Assembly (NCBI GenBank): GCA_025504975.1
Contig: JANUWI010000011.1
Location: 1,178,001-1,242,000 of the forward strand
Direction of reading: 5' to 3'
Source: Plenodomus lindquistii
Lineage: Eukaryota; Ascomycota; Dothideomycetes; Pleosporales; Leptosphaeriaceae
Length of the DNA: 64,000 nt
A program made the translations under genes and the position numbers. Of this stretch, positions 1-11,788 are shown piece after piece; position 1 is the first letter of the stretch, and every line of letters starts with the position of its first letter. Below the pieces are notes generated by a model. That model was not told the origin of the DNA and ran no database searches. It worked only from the letters and a program-made list of their open reading frames with translations.

Positions 1-1110
1 GACTCACGGTTGGAGTAGTTCAAAGTCGTAGCCATGGTGTGTACCGGACCTCCTGGTAGAATAGTCTATGTCGATGGTGGAAAGGTGAAAAGAAACGAAC
101 AGTGGATTTGACAGTATGGCTGACAGTCGAATTTAGTGTAGCGTTTGATTGCGGGGTGCTAGGCATGATGTCTGCCGACCCTAGTCGTCTAATCTGAGAC
201 ATGACGTGCCGGCAGTCTGCCCGACTAGGCAATTCATGCAGGGATGACCGATGAAAGTGAAAGGGGACACAATGAAGGGCCATCGACGAAGCCAAGATCT
301 CGATCACTTCGAGTGCCACAACTGGTATCAACACAGCTGAGAAACTTGGCTTGTCAACTAAACTTGCACAAAAGGTGATTTCTGGCATCAGACGCTGGAA
401 CAAACATATTGCCAAGATGTTTCTTGATGCATAGGAACACTGGGTCCATAAAAGACCGTGACGAGAGCAAATAAAATCTCTGATGTACGGCATGCGGCGG
501 CAAAATGGCGTGTGGCCTCAACTTGTCGACACGCAATGCTCATTAATACTGGTCCAGTGAATCCGAACATTGGGGCACAGTCGAGTCATGGCCCCACGAT
601 CTTCCGGGATCGACAGCATCAATTATCCGCAGCGAGTGAATATGATCAAGAGAACATCCTTTTTATCGTGCGAGCAGCTTCACTTCTTCCATGGCTTCCA
701 TAGATTGTATGCCAATCTTGATGTGTCGACGGTGATAAAGCAAACAGTGCAAATTAATTGGCGTCGACTGATCAAATTGTCGAGGGACGACGTCTCGTAA
801 GCTGTTCGGGGCCGAGTCTGAGTCAGTTCGTCTTGGTAACCAGCCACAATCCGCGATTGGACAAGTTTTGCGGCTTGGAGTCCGCAGATTCGTCAATGGA
901 GGTTGTGAGAAAGATCACGCGTTCAAAAAGGATGAAGCAGCGAAAGGAAGGGGTTGGAGAGGGGTCGAGCCAATTGCCCAATGAGGTCTATTTTGTACAA
1001 CTGCACGGACCATGCGCAGATGATGTGCTTATGCAGGGACTTTGTGGATCGTCCGAAAGTAGCAGGATCGCAATGCATGGGGTGGAAATCTACAGACTTT
1101 GAGAGCGTAT
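1..1110. other. Left-edge intergenic stretch, no gene seen
   Basis: Short open frames occur on both strands (the longest about 157 codons on the minus strand, ending at 20) but none shows a recognisable domain, they overlap each other, and there is no coherent exon-intron structure. The right end is the 3' flank of the minus-strand synthetase gene that stops at 1111. I see no RNA gene, transposon or repeat here. Confidence 0.6.
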
Positions 1111-2758
1111 CTACAACTTGGCCTTCAGTTGCTTCAACATGGCTTCAGCGACCAGGCGTCTTTGAATTTTGCCGGTGGCAGTCTTGGGCCTAAATTTGTG
1201 TGGTTAGTGAAAGATTAAAAGCTATAAGAATATAGAAGACAACTTACATGACATCGGTAAAGAAAATCTTTGATTCGTTAGCGCATATCTTGAATCATAC
1301 AAGAGGACATTGACTTACCTGCTTGGGCAGTTTGAACTTAGCCAGGCGTGTTTCAAGCCATGTCTTGAGCTCACCCGCCGTCAATTTCTGACCCTCCTTG
1401 ATGACGACGGCAAGGCCAACATCTTGGCCGTACAACTCGTCCTCGATGGCGAAGCTGACAGCCTCGGAAACAGCAGGATGCTGAGCGATAACGTTATCAA
1501 GTTCTATGGGGCTGATCTTCTCTCCACCCTTATTGATCAGCTCCTTGATCCTGCCAGTAATGATGACATAGCCATCCTCGTCCAACTTGCCCTGGTCGCC
1601 GGTACGGAAGAAACCGCCCTTGGTGAACGAGGACGCGTTGGCTGAAGGGTTGTTGAGGTAGCCCTTGGTGACGTTCTCACCACGGATACTGATCTCACCC
1701 TCCTTGCCTTGGGCGACCTCGTCACCAGCATCGTCAAGGATCTTGACTTCGACTCCCTGACCAAGACCAACGCTGCCTGGCTTGCGCTTGTTAGGAGGCA
1801 GTGGGTTACTCGTCATCTGATGGGCAGCCTCGGTCATCGCATAGGCCTCGAGCACCGGCGCATCAAAGGCTTTCTCGAGCTCGTGGAACGTCTTTGGCGA
1901 CAGAGGCGAAGAGCAGGATCTGATGAACCGGATCTCTGGTTTGGGGCTCGGCATAGGGCTCCGGAGCAGAATCTGGTGGATGGTAGGCACAGCGGTGTAC
2001 CAGTTGGCCTTGTGCTCGTTGAAGTCTTTCCAGAAGACCGACGCAGAGAACTTGAGCGGTACAACGACCGAACCACCAGAGGCCAGAGGGGCTAGGAAGC
2101 CAGCCAGCAGTCCGTGTACGTGGAAGAGAGGCATGACCAACATGGTGCGATCCTTTGGCGTGAGCTGATAGGTCGCCTGGATGTTCTTCATGGTGCGCAG
2201 CAAGTTGCGATGCGTCAGTGGCACGGCCTTGGGTCGCCCCGTAGTACCACTGGTGTGTAGAACAAGTGCGACATCGTCGGGCTGGGCTGTCTCGACGCGC
2301 GCAGCCTTGCCCGCAAGCTTTCCAGTCTCCTTTACGTCCAAGACAACCTCCTGACCATTGTAGTAGCACTCAGCGATGGCTGCGTTGTACTTGCGCGCTG
2401 CTCGGACGGCCGCCGCGTCCTGCGCGAAAGCGCCCCTGGGTACAAGCGCAATGGCTGAGCTGAGATCATCGATGTAGAACTCGAACTCGGACTGCTTGTA
2501 GGCGGGATTCAGTGGCGCCGCGATTGCTCTCTGCCATGAGGCAGCGATGAATGAGACGATGAACTCGTACGTGTTCGGCAGCGCTATTGATACGGCCGCC
2601 TCTGCGCTGACGCCAACTTGGGCCAACTTCTGCTGGAATGCTTTGACATCAGCCGCAAGCTTCTGGTAGGAAACCGACAAAGCTGGGCTGCCCGGGACAA
2701 TGACGGCAGTTGACGTGGAGTCCTTGGAGAAGGCGTTCTCTAGCGTAGTAGGAGACAT
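1111..2758 (-). CDS. PCS60: Peroxisomal AMP-dependent acyl-CoA/oxalyl-CoA synthetase (Pcs60/Fat2 type)
   Basis: Three exons: 2758-1319, 1267-1248 (a 20-nt microexon) and 1189-1111, giving 512 residues, the usual length of this family. It is an ANL-superfamily adenylating enzyme: the phosphate-loop SGTTGRPK is at residues 170-177, the GFFRTGD motif lies near 396, and the terminal PKTATGKIQ carries the adenylation lysine at about residue 494, which is encoded only after splicing of the microexon. The last three residues are AKL, a standard peroxisomal PTS1 signal. Yeast Pcs60/Fat2 is a peroxisomal oxalyl-CoA synthetase also annotated as a medium-chain acyl-CoA synthetase; the substrate here cannot be read from sequence. 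The start is the first ATG of a long frame with good family alignment from the N-terminus. It is divergently arranged with the splicing-factor gene at 3310. Family assignment is firm, the substrate is inferred. Confidence 0.93.
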
Positions 2759-3309
2759 GACAGAGAGATTACTGGGGAGATGATAGGGAATCTATCAATC
2801 TATCATCAGCGCTGGCGTCAGGGGGGATCAATGGACTGATACAGACCTCGATTTGATGTACAGCGCAAAAAAGCAAAGTCTATGGGGTCTATTACTCACA
2901 TGGAGGACCAGCTAAGGTGTCGGGTATTCGAGGAAATGGACACTTATCGGCCCAGGCGATTTCCGATGACATGACGCGACGCCCCTGGGCTGGGACTGGA
3001 GGGCCGCGACGCGGGCGACCCTGCATGGGTCTACACGTGACATGGCCTTGGCGTGGGGAACATGAACGTGAACTGGCGTTTGCGCGCAAATGCCGACTTC
3101 ACGACTGCTGCTTCCTTTCCCACGACTGCACACCTCCACCCTTCAACGTGACGCGTGACTTTGTCTCTTCACCTCTCTACTGCGATTATATCAGCTTTAC
3201 CCATCATTACTATAATTTTGCTGGGCACGGCATTCTCATCTAAGAAGTGAAGTGCAGCGCAGCAGTCACCTTCCCTCAAAGCAGAACGTGTGCCATCACA
3301 CCTGCTAAA
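2759..3309. promoter_or_regulatory. Divergent intergenic region between PCS60 and SPF45-like gene
   Basis: About 550 bp separate the two divergent start codons, so both promoters must lie here. The half next to the splicing-factor gene has pyrimidine-rich runs typical of fungal start regions. Small frames here have no support. I could not assign specific factor sites. Confidence 0.5.
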
Positions 3310-5005
3310 ATGGCCTCCCAAAAGCCGCAAGGCCTACCCAACCCATATGGCCTGCCTAATCCATACGCCCAGCCAAGCCTGCCCAACCCATATGCTTCTG
3401 CGACCGTGGCCTCGGCTGCGCCTGTCAAGTACACGGAAGAGCAGGCCAAAGCCGAGCAGCAGAAGAAAGCACCTGGTATCTACTTGACTTGATCCACACC
3501 TTTACCCGAGTCACGACTTATGTGCATTCGCAGCTTTCCACAACCCACACAACATCAAGCGCCCACAAGCCAAGAAGGCCGCTGCGATTGTCAAGAAGGC
3601 CGTCATGCCAGCTGCGATGGCAAGCTCAGCAGAACAAGCGCCCACTGCTTCTACCGCCCAGCAGCACGGTATCGACTGGTACCGGAGCACTGCAGACGAT
3701 GACGCTGCCATCATAGAGGAGCGGAGGCAGCGCAACTGGGAAGACAGGCAGAAGAAGAAAGAACAAAGGAAGTTCAACAAGATGTTTGGACAGTGGAATC
3801 CACAAGCACCACATAAGCCTGAGCGATATTCGAATCTGCGAGCCTACAGAGCCAGCGGCGGCTATCGACGAAAGAAGGAGGGCTTCAACGCCTTTCTACG
3901 AGGTGCTGCAGACCAATCGAGGTCGCGTGAGGAGAGCGAGGCACGCAATGACGCTCAGCAATGGGTCTCAAACCGGTCAGAATCCTCTGAAATCGAAGCT
4001 AAGCCGTCTTTCGCTCCACCTGCTGCGTACGACGAGCCAGCGAACGCCTCCGACGAGGATCCTTACACGCGTCGCATGCGCCTGTCCGAACAATCACGGA
4101 ACACTGCACCACCACCACCACCACCACCACCTGCACAGGCACCGCCTCAAGAACCTCTACACGCATTCCCTCCACCACCTTCAGTCGCCGATGAATACCC
4201 ACCACCACCTCCACCGGCTGAGACCGCACCACCAGCATCCTCAATTTACCAAAACGCAACAATCCCAGCAGCACCCGTTCGCTATGCCAACGCAACCATC
4301 TCCGCACCCCCTGTCCGCTACGAGCGCCCAGACGTTCAAATGGACGACGTCGACGACTCCCCCGCCTACGATGAGCGCCCCGCCAAACGCCCCAAGATCA
4401 GCAAAGCCGAAGCCATGATGGCAAAAATGGGCTACAAAAAGGGCCAAGGTCTCGGCAAGAACAGCGACGGGGTGGTGACGCACTTGGAAGTCAAGATGCG
4501 CAAAGCACCGCAAGGCGCAAGCACTCTCGACGACGAGGGCGGCAAAGTCAAGTCCCAGCAAGTCTGGGATGTACGCGGCGGCATGCGCACGACGAAAGAC
4601 GAACCCGGGAAATTTGGCGAGGAGTCGAGCGTGGTTGTTACATGGGGGTGTGTGGAGGGAGTGGACTGGAGTGCGAACGCGGAGCGCAATGACGGCGGTG
4701 TGAGGCAAGAAATGGGCGAGGCGTTTAGTACAAAGGTATGTTATTTCCGCTTCCTTTGTGGTTGACAAGGCAGTGCAGTATAACTAACACGGTATGTGTG
4801 TGTGTGTGTGTAGTTTGGCCCCGTCGAACATATCCAGCTCGACGAAAGCAACAAGGACGGCGCAGTGTACATTCACTTCAAGTCTGTGCTTAGTGCTCTT
4901 AATGCCGTCAATCGGTTTGACGAGGGCTTTGAGTTTCGAAATCGTAAGATCAAGGCGAGGTATTATGATGAGCGCAAGTTTCATGCTGGGATTTATGATT
5001 ATTAG
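3310..5005 (+). CDS. SPF45/RBM17-like splicing factor (G-patch plus RRM/UHM)
   Basis: Three exons, 3310-3475, 3534-4735 and 4814-5005, give 519 residues. The N-terminus has NPYGLPNPY-like repeats; a Lys/Arg-rich charged segment and proline runs (up to nine Pro) precede a G-patch at about residues 345-385 with the hallmark GYKKGQGLGKNSDG. The C-terminal 95 residues read as an RRM of the U2AF-homology (UHM) kind ending in a RYYDERKF-type strand, as in SPF45. SPF45 binds ULM motifs of SF3b155/U2AF and acts in 3' splice-site choice, including short introns; that role is inferred from the family. The RRM is split by an intron whose 3' end is a (TG)n tract running straight into the TAG acceptor. 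Start: the ATG at 3310 (MASQKPQG) is the first ATG; the frame is open upstream only from a GTG. Domain order and C-terminal motif make the assignment strong. Confidence 0.9.
4795..4813 (+). repeat. (TG)n microsatellite at a 3' splice site
   Basis: A run of TG dinucleotides occupies the polypyrimidine-tract position of the last intron of the SPF45-like gene and ends directly in the TAG acceptor. Length variation here would change the acceptor context. Confidence 0.75.
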
Positions 5006-5498
5006 ATTAGGGGTTTTGGGGGGGTTATGCTGCTATTGGGTGGGCGTCTTGAGGATTGTCGTCGGTATGGATGACTTGTAGAGTAACTTGATTCATGTGT
5101 ACTTGTACTCCATGTTTCCCTTACTTTACGTGTTGGAAGTAGTTCAGATGACAGAAGTTACGTACTTGGAATTCTCATCGACACTTTTACAAGATAACGC
5201 GATACAAAACACCGCAGCAATGCGACAAATGACGTGACACATCATGCCCATTATCTCTGAACAAAACATCTACGCAATGTCCATGCATGCATCTACTCGT
5301 CTAAAAAGAGTATGTTGACATGAAGAAACGAAACCGCCTGGAGAATAAGAGAAGAAAAAAACAAAAGATCAAATACCTCCCATGAAAAAAAAAGAAAAGG
5401 AAAAAAAACTCCAGGTATAATGCCCCCGCTTCCCCCTATCCCCCCCTCGTTCCCTCACACACCCCCCGTATCACACATATCACACATACAATCAAGGC
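5006..5498. other. Convergent 3' flanks, no gene
   Basis: The region lies between the stop codons of the SPF45-like gene (+) and the GT62 gene (-). It holds purine-rich and C-rich low-complexity runs around 5340-5470 and no credible coding frame; it presumably holds both 3' UTRs and polyadenylation signals. Confidence 0.5.
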
Positions 5499-6972
5499 TC
5501 AAGCATTCCCCGGCTTCTCATCCGTATCAATATGCCAAACCACATAATTCGGCAGACCATACACACCATAACCCGCCCGTTTCGCCATTTTGGCAAACCC
5601 CTCCGTCTCGGCCTGATTCTCAAACGCATAGCACGGAAAATTGATTCCCGAGCGATGGACATCAGCTTTGAGGATAATGTTTACGCCGCCGATGCCGTCG
5701 AGGGGGATTTCAACGTCCTTGTCTGCGCGCCAGTCGCCCATTTTGGCCAGGTATTTGCGGTTGGTGGGGAATTGTTTGTAGCCTGTTGTTCTCATGTTAG
5801 TGGTGAGATGGATGAGGGTAGAGAGGGAGGGATGGGGGAAAGCGTACCTTCAGCGAGGACGACGTCTTTGCCGAGGGAAGCGGCGAGTTTGAGGCCTTCG
5901 GGGGATTCTTGCCACGAGTTGTAGTCGACTATTTTTCATGTTAGCCGTGCCACCTTTTCTTATACATCGAGTATCGAATCAACGTACAGCGACCCTCGAT
6001 ATCAATCATCTTGCCCTTTTCCTCCTTGTACCTGTGAAACCAAATATCTGTCCAATTGTCAGCACAACTCGCCACACTTTTGACTCTTAGAGAATAAACT
6101 CACTAGGAACAATGATATCCCGATCATGCGCAACCATGTCCTCGATAATCATGGCCGGAGAATCCACAATATCCACATCCCGCCAATACACCCAGCTATG
6201 CTCAGGCTTGAGCGCTGTGCTGAGCAGATAGTTCCTCGCTTTGCCCATTGCCTTTCGTCGTGGCCCCTGGGCTTCAAACGCATGTCGTTCTTCTACGCTT
6301 TGAGACATGGCTACGCCAAAGTCCTTTTCGACAATGAGGGTAGAGTGGAAGGCAATGTCCGGGTTGTTTTGTATGCGCTCGAGTTCTTTTGCGAGCGCGG
6401 CCATGGTGTCGTCTGTTGTGTCGCCGACGAGGAAGGCTAGGTCGATGAGGTCGTGTGGGTATGTGAGTTGGGTGAGGAGATCGAAGTGTTTGGGTAGATA
6501 AAACGAGGCGTCGCGGAGGGGGGTGAGGATCAAGACGCGCTCTTTGTTACGGACGGCATCAGGCGTAGACTTGATGTCATTGAGATTGACGTGCTCAATG
6601 TCGCTGGCGTTGATCTCAATGGGCTTGTGGTGGTTGAATATGACGGGCGTGTTGAGGTGGGCGTGCCATTCTTCGTTTTCGTTTGCCGTCATGTACATTG
6701 GGGCTTTGGACGGGCCCCAGCAGTAGAATCTGTGGGCGTGGTCAGTATTGTTAGCAATTGCCTCGCAACCAACCGACCCCCTCTCAGATACAACCAACAT
6801 ACCTCTGCATTTCACCAGCCGCACCCCCCAGACTCCGCCAAAACACGACCACGGCAACAATCAGCCCTGCCAACGCCAACACCCTCGGATTCCGCACCGC
6901 ATGCAACACGTGCCGTGACGGGGGCAGTCTCGCCCTCGCCGCCTTCCACGAGTACCCTTTGCCTGCCAGCAT
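5499..6972 (-). CDS. GT62 alpha-1,6-mannosyltransferase, Mnn9/Anp1/Van1 family
   Basis: Five exons: 6972-6803, 6729-6104, 6047-5988, 5928-5848 and 5782-5499; 406 residues. A short cytoplasmic N-terminus is followed by one membrane segment at about residues 31-45, the type II topology of Golgi glycosyltransferases. The catalytic domain carries ERVLILTPLRDAS, the metal-binding DVD of YWRDVDIVDSP near residue 241, and the highly conserved ends PNIWFHR, EGRFDYNSWQES and VVWHID. Members form the M-Pol I/II complexes that extend the alpha-1,6-mannan backbone of N-glycans in the cis-Golgi. Which subunit (Mnn9, Anp1 or Van1) this is cannot be settled without a tree, so no symbol is given. The ATG at 6972 was chosen because it puts the membrane anchor right after a basic stretch; the frame is open further upstream. 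Exons 3 and 4 are short (60 and 81 nt). Confidence 0.92.
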
Positions 6973-7360
6973 GTTGAACCGCTTCAGCCCACTACCACGG
7001 GCAAGAGCCTCCTTCTCCACCTCGCCTCTGGCCTGCGATAAGCGGACCGATGCACTGCGAGCACGCACGTTGATGTTGTCGCTGTTGTTTGATTCGCGCT
7101 GGGAGTGGAGGGGCGGCGAGTCGCGCGCGTGGTCTGGTGAAGAGGCCAGGTTGCAGGCGGTGCGCCGGAGCGCTGCGAGTGTCGAGGGGGCGTGACGTTG
7201 TGCGGGATGGGATGGGGAAGGCGCGAGCGAGCAAGCGGACAAGCAACCACGCAGCGCTGGTAGTTCTCAACGGGAGCGACAGACGGGCCAGAGGGTGCAA
7301 ATGCAATTCGAGAGACGAGTCAAGCCGTCTGGCAATCCAATTGATGAGACAGCGACAGCG

Positions 7361-7410
7361 GCACGCACGCACACACGCACGCACTCACACACACGCACAC
7401 ACACACAAAC
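7361..7410. repeat. (GCAC/AC)n microsatellite
   Basis: Imperfect tandem GCAC and CA units run for about 50 bp upstream of the GT62 gene. No gene is interrupted. Confidence 0.85.
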
Positions 7411-8259
7411 TCAAAAGCCGTCAAGATTAAGGTTGAGCCGCGAGCATTGCCCTGGACGCTAAGGGCTGCGTGGTCGCGGCGATCGATCCACCCCATGACG
7501 ACGCGTCTAGAAATTAACACACAGCCTGCCAGCTCCCAGCCCGAGACAGGGCCCTGACAGCTGTGATTGAGTCGCTCTTGCAGCCTCGTCCAACACTTAC
7601 ATGACAAGCTTTCTGCCTCGTCGCTTATCGCAATAAATGCTCCCGCATATATTATTGCCTTTGCACCAGCAGCAAACTCATTGGCCGTCTTACCTTCCAG
7701 CCCTGGGTTTCTCCTCATGGCACGCACGCACCTGAGCAGAGCAGAGCAGAGCATCGCTGTCGCTGTCGCACTCATGACTTGCGGCGCCAACATAGCTGCG
7801 CGCCACTGCCGCCATCAACTCCAAAAGCTTCTAGAAGAATGTACTCTTCATCTTGAGAACGTTTTGTCAACCGTCTTGTATGTATCATCCTCAACTAGCC
7901 ACAAGGGCTCTCACCTGGGGCCGCCTAACGATACCTACCCTACCGTACTGCGCTGCGGCCCGCCTTTAGTCCCGCAACCCCGTCTTACCACTGACGAACC
8001 TTACAGACCGGGCGCCTGAACCACCATCTTCCAGCGAATACGAGGTCCCACCTTGCTCGAAACCATCATGTGCACTGACGGTTTACTCATCCCTTATTCA
8101 GTGCAATGACGATAAAATGGCCGTCTTTCAACGCGACAAATGATATTGACCTGGTTCCGATCCTTCAGTCTGCCTCCGAGAACTTGAGACTATGGTCAAA
8201 TCAACCCATCACCCCACCCAAATGAATGACAGGTACAACAAACGGCCAGTCCTTGCTAT

Positions 8260-8280
8260 CCCCCCCCCCCCAAAAAAAAA
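8260..8280. repeat. Homopolymer junction C12A9
   Basis: Twelve C are followed by nine A. A similar C-run/A-run junction occurs at about 46740-46757. These may be slippage tracts; they are also positions where assembly errors are likely. Confidence 0.8.
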
Positions 8281-10692
8281 CATGTAGACCGTCCCAAACA
8301 GTAAGCATGTCGTCTATCATGCTCGACCAAGCCTTCGTCCCTGTCCGTGCTTCACAAGAGAACTCCAGAATTGACTTCTCACATTACCAGCCTCATACGG
8401 TCCGTTTCCAGATTGGCATGCAGTGGTCTGAGGTCTCAGACAAGAACGTGTCGGCAACAACTCCGATGAGTCCGACCACCCCCGAAGACACAGTCTCTCA
8501 TCGGTCAGCCCATTGTGTCAAGGATGTCGCTCTTGAGCTGCAGCACATCATGCGCTGCCTATGTCCATGCAGCCATGGCTTCTTCAGTTTCCGTCGAAAA
8601 GGGTACCGTGCGTTGCAGGATTCACCTCCACGAAAGCTGGACCTCCAGTGGTATCGAGTGGTAACGAGACGACTGGTAGCATCTTTATACGTCAGTCATG
8701 AGAACCAACCAGGACAGCCCTATCATCGCTGTCTCCGCTGCAGCCACCCTACACTCATGGCTTTGTGGGTAAGGCCATGCACATTTCTATTGTCAGGAAC
8801 GGAGAGATTTGTCACCCGCACTTCCACACAAGAGTGGAGTAGAGTCTGATATATGCAAGAAGCTGTTGGGGCTTGTCCAGACCGTCAGTGTCGATCAGAC
8901 CATGACAAGACGAAAACATGCAGCAGCGCTTGCCCATCGCGTCCTGTCATGAGAAATGGAACGTCCCATGCCATGATACCTCGTTGTACAGATGATTCAT
9001 GACTTTGGCTCGAGCGACACAATTCACTCAAGATCTGCAGGCTGAGTTGACGTCGCTGGGTGGTCTCAGTCTCCGCTGGACATGATTGATTTGCGTCCGG
9101 ATGTGGGTGGGTGGTATTGCATAGACACTGTTTCCTCCTTGATGTCTCTAGTTCTGTGTATCCTCGCTCTGCTCGAAAGACGCTGGAGCGGTGATCCTGC
9201 TGGCAGATGATCGCCTGTCATTGCAAGTGTTTACGTATAGGGGTGACGCAGATGACTGGAAAAGGCCAAACCGATACGGGATGCATGCTGCAGAGGAATG
9301 CAGCATGTAGACGGTAACAATAACAGAGTGTATGGAGCCCCGAGGAGTTGAGATGTAAGCTGGTACCGAGTGGGGCCATGCACGGCGCAGTACACGTCGT
9401 GCTTCAGCCTTCTCGGAGTGACTTCGAGTAAACAGCTCATGCTTGAGACCACACCCATACGAACACCAAAGCCGAATCGATAACCCAGTGTTACACACGG
9501 CACAAAGTCGGACTGATACTAAAGCCGGTTCGGTGGCGTATGTGGATCACTATGAGTTGAATGCGAAACTCAACAATGTTTGGTGGGCCAGCCGGCTGGA
9601 CGCAGTCGCTGTTCCGATGACAGGTATTGGACACGTTGTTGCTGCAAGTGCCCATCAATCAGTGACGCATGCAGCTGTCTGTGGCCCCAAATAGGTCCCT
9701 GTAGAGCCGCTGGGGACAGGTGTCATACAGAGCCAACCGCAAGGCCTGAGGTTCGACCGGGTATTGCGTATCAGGTGAATCCACCGACCTGGGATCCCCG
9801 TCCAGGCCAGGACCGACAGGACAGGACGTAGCGACTCTAAAGCGCGCGCTAGATTCGTTAGTCTAGGACGGGATGTACAAGTTACACAAATTCACCATCG
9901 TTCGTCTACTCTAGATCAGCCATGCCAATGTCTCGACTTGGACGGGGGACCAGGGTGCGAGCGCTAGCTGTCTTGTTCTCCGTTAATGGAGGGCTTGCTG
10001 GGATCACGTTGTCAACCTTACCGCTCAGCTCTAGGCTCCTGCATAGTTGAGGTGGTGGCTTTTGCAAGTGCGAGCTGTCGCCGCGCGGCTACTCGTTTGG
10101 AGCGCGATGTGCAGCGGCAATCAGAACCCGTCTCCGTAAGCGAGAACGGTGAAAAAAGCAAGTGCTTGAAGCAAGGACTTGGGGGCCTGAAGGTTATAGA
10201 CGTCGAGAATGGCTGGCATTGCATGGTGTCGAGTGTCAAGGTAGGAGAAGCAGTGGGGAGGTCAGATGTGTCAGAATTACGTCTTTGCACTTTCCAAGCC
10301 TGGAAGGAGCGGCTTCGGACTATGTGTGATCCTCCGCTAGATACCCAAATGTTCAGAATTAAGATATGTCCAAATACCAGTCATGTCGGTTATCGTGAGA
10401 TACATACTTCGTGAGGCGTGCCGTGTCATGTATACGCAGCTGTACAAAAGAGTGTGAATGGATGTGCTGACCAAGGTCGAGAACGAGAGACAGTATGTAT
10501 GAAAAAGAAAATGGCACACAGACCCAACCTTAGCAGTACGCCTCCGAACATGATCGCAAAATGACCACCTATGCCGTGAAGACAACTTTTGTGAAAATCG
10601 CTGGACAACTGCCACCCATAAAACGAACGAGAATGAAGTACCCGGTGATGATTAGTTTTCAAAATGAACGACTGTTGTATGACATCCCCTCA

Positions 10693-11671
10693 CTACAACA
10701 AGGACCTGAACTTGTGAAAGAATGGCGGCCCAAATCCTAGAGCGCCACGTTGTGCACTCGAACTAGCAATCTTCGCTGCTGCCCCGCTGTCACGGATTTT
10801 GCAGACGAAAGCCAGCAATTCTTCCTTGGAGGACTCTTGTGACAATGCTTGTGCCTCGGCCTCGAGGTTTCGATACAAGTCATAGCATGAATCGATGATT
10901 CTACCAGAGTCCACAATGACTTGGTACGAGGAAGCGAATATATTGTTTTTATTCACAGAGAGGGGAAGCAGAATCTCGCCATTCTCATCTCGGGTCTCCA
11001 TGACATCCTCGGAGCGGTTGTTGCTCTTGAGGTTGGTCCAGCCAGGCTTCTGACCTTTGCCCTGGTATGCGACCTGGGGGAGGTTGGGGTTGATACTGCG
11101 AAGAATTCGTTCGTGGAGGGCGAAGTGAATGCTGTGGTCGTATCGACGTCCAGCTTCTCCTTGCTCCTTGTCGAACTTCAAAACCCCTCCATTGATGCTA
11201 TTACCGAGTCGAGAAAACTGCTTTCGGTCCGTACGCTTCTTACGAACAACTTTCGATGGTGTGCTTGTGGCCGTTGTCTGGCGCGGTCTGATGAAGTGCG
11301 CTGTATGCATAGCGGCACGGTTGACCGGCGAGGAGCTGTCGTATCCTGGCTCCAGGAAGTTGTTGGAGGTGGGCGAGTTGGATCGTGACAGGTTGTACCC
11401 CGAGTAGTTTGACGACGTATACGACGCCCCTGATGGGCGTCTTGACATCGCTACACTAGCAGGTGCGTCTTGCTCAACTGTGGGCTCCCTGATGGGAGCG
11501 AGCTGGAAAATGTGGTTGGGTTCACTAAGCAAATTAGTCGAGTTCAAGTTCGAGCATGGTTGAATCGTACACCACGGGGGCGATGCTTCCATGCATCACT
11601 GACTCCAGTGTGACTCCTGGTCTGCCCTGGAGGCCGAATTGAGAGGGATCGGGGAGATAGCGTTGATCCAT
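10693..11671 (-). CDS. Conserved-looking protein of unknown function, 310 residues
   Basis: Two exons, 11671-11571 and 11524-10693, joined across a 46-nt intron (donor GTACGA, branch-like CTAAT, acceptor TTAG) that restores the frame exactly. I do not recognise the family. The first half is Ser/Pro/Asn-rich with SRSNSPTSN-type low complexity and a basic patch (KVVRKKRTDRKQF, about residues 120-132). The second half looks folded: HFALHERILRSINPNLPQ, then a helical stretch with IIDSCYDLYRNLEAEA and a charged C-terminus. No signal peptide or membrane segment is visible. A TATA-like box about 112 bp upstream of the ATG and the clean intron support a real gene. The start at 11671 is the first ATG of the first exon. 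Basic and serine-rich content could suit a nuclear or regulatory protein, but that is a guess. Confidence 0.72.
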
Positions 11672-11782
11672 TTTGTAACGGTACAAATTGAGAGAGAAGT
11701 TTAGAGAGGTTACAAGGTATCGTCAGTGAAGATGGTGTAGAGTGAAGTGATAGGAAGTGGTCATGGAGAACAGCTCGCTCTC

Positions 11783-11788
11783 TTATAT
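11783..11788 (-). promoter_or_regulatory. TATA-like box for the 310-residue gene
   Basis: TATAAG on the minus strand lies about 112 bp upstream of the ATG at 11671, a plausible core-promoter distance. It is called by motif and spacing only. Confidence 0.4.

Larger units (their letters stand above)
6973..10692. other. 3.7-kb stretch without a convincing gene
   Basis: This holds the promoter of the GT62 gene at its left end and the 3' flank of the 310-residue unknown gene at its right end. Between them there are microsatellites and many mutually overlapping short frames. The longest clean one is a 207-codon frame at 8226-8849 (+) with no recognisable domain; it starts just before a C12A9 homopolymer tract, which makes coding use doubtful. 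Nothing resembles a transposase, reverse transcriptase or RNA gene. Confidence 0.5.

Noticed and set aside
3247..3309. Upstream in-frame extension of the SPF45-like protein
   Set aside because: It would need a GTG start; the first ATG at 3310 gives the expected N-terminus.
8226..8849. 207-codon plus-strand frame
   Set aside because: No recognisable domain, starts next to a C12A9 homopolymer tract, composition like unselected sequence, no intron or neighbour support.
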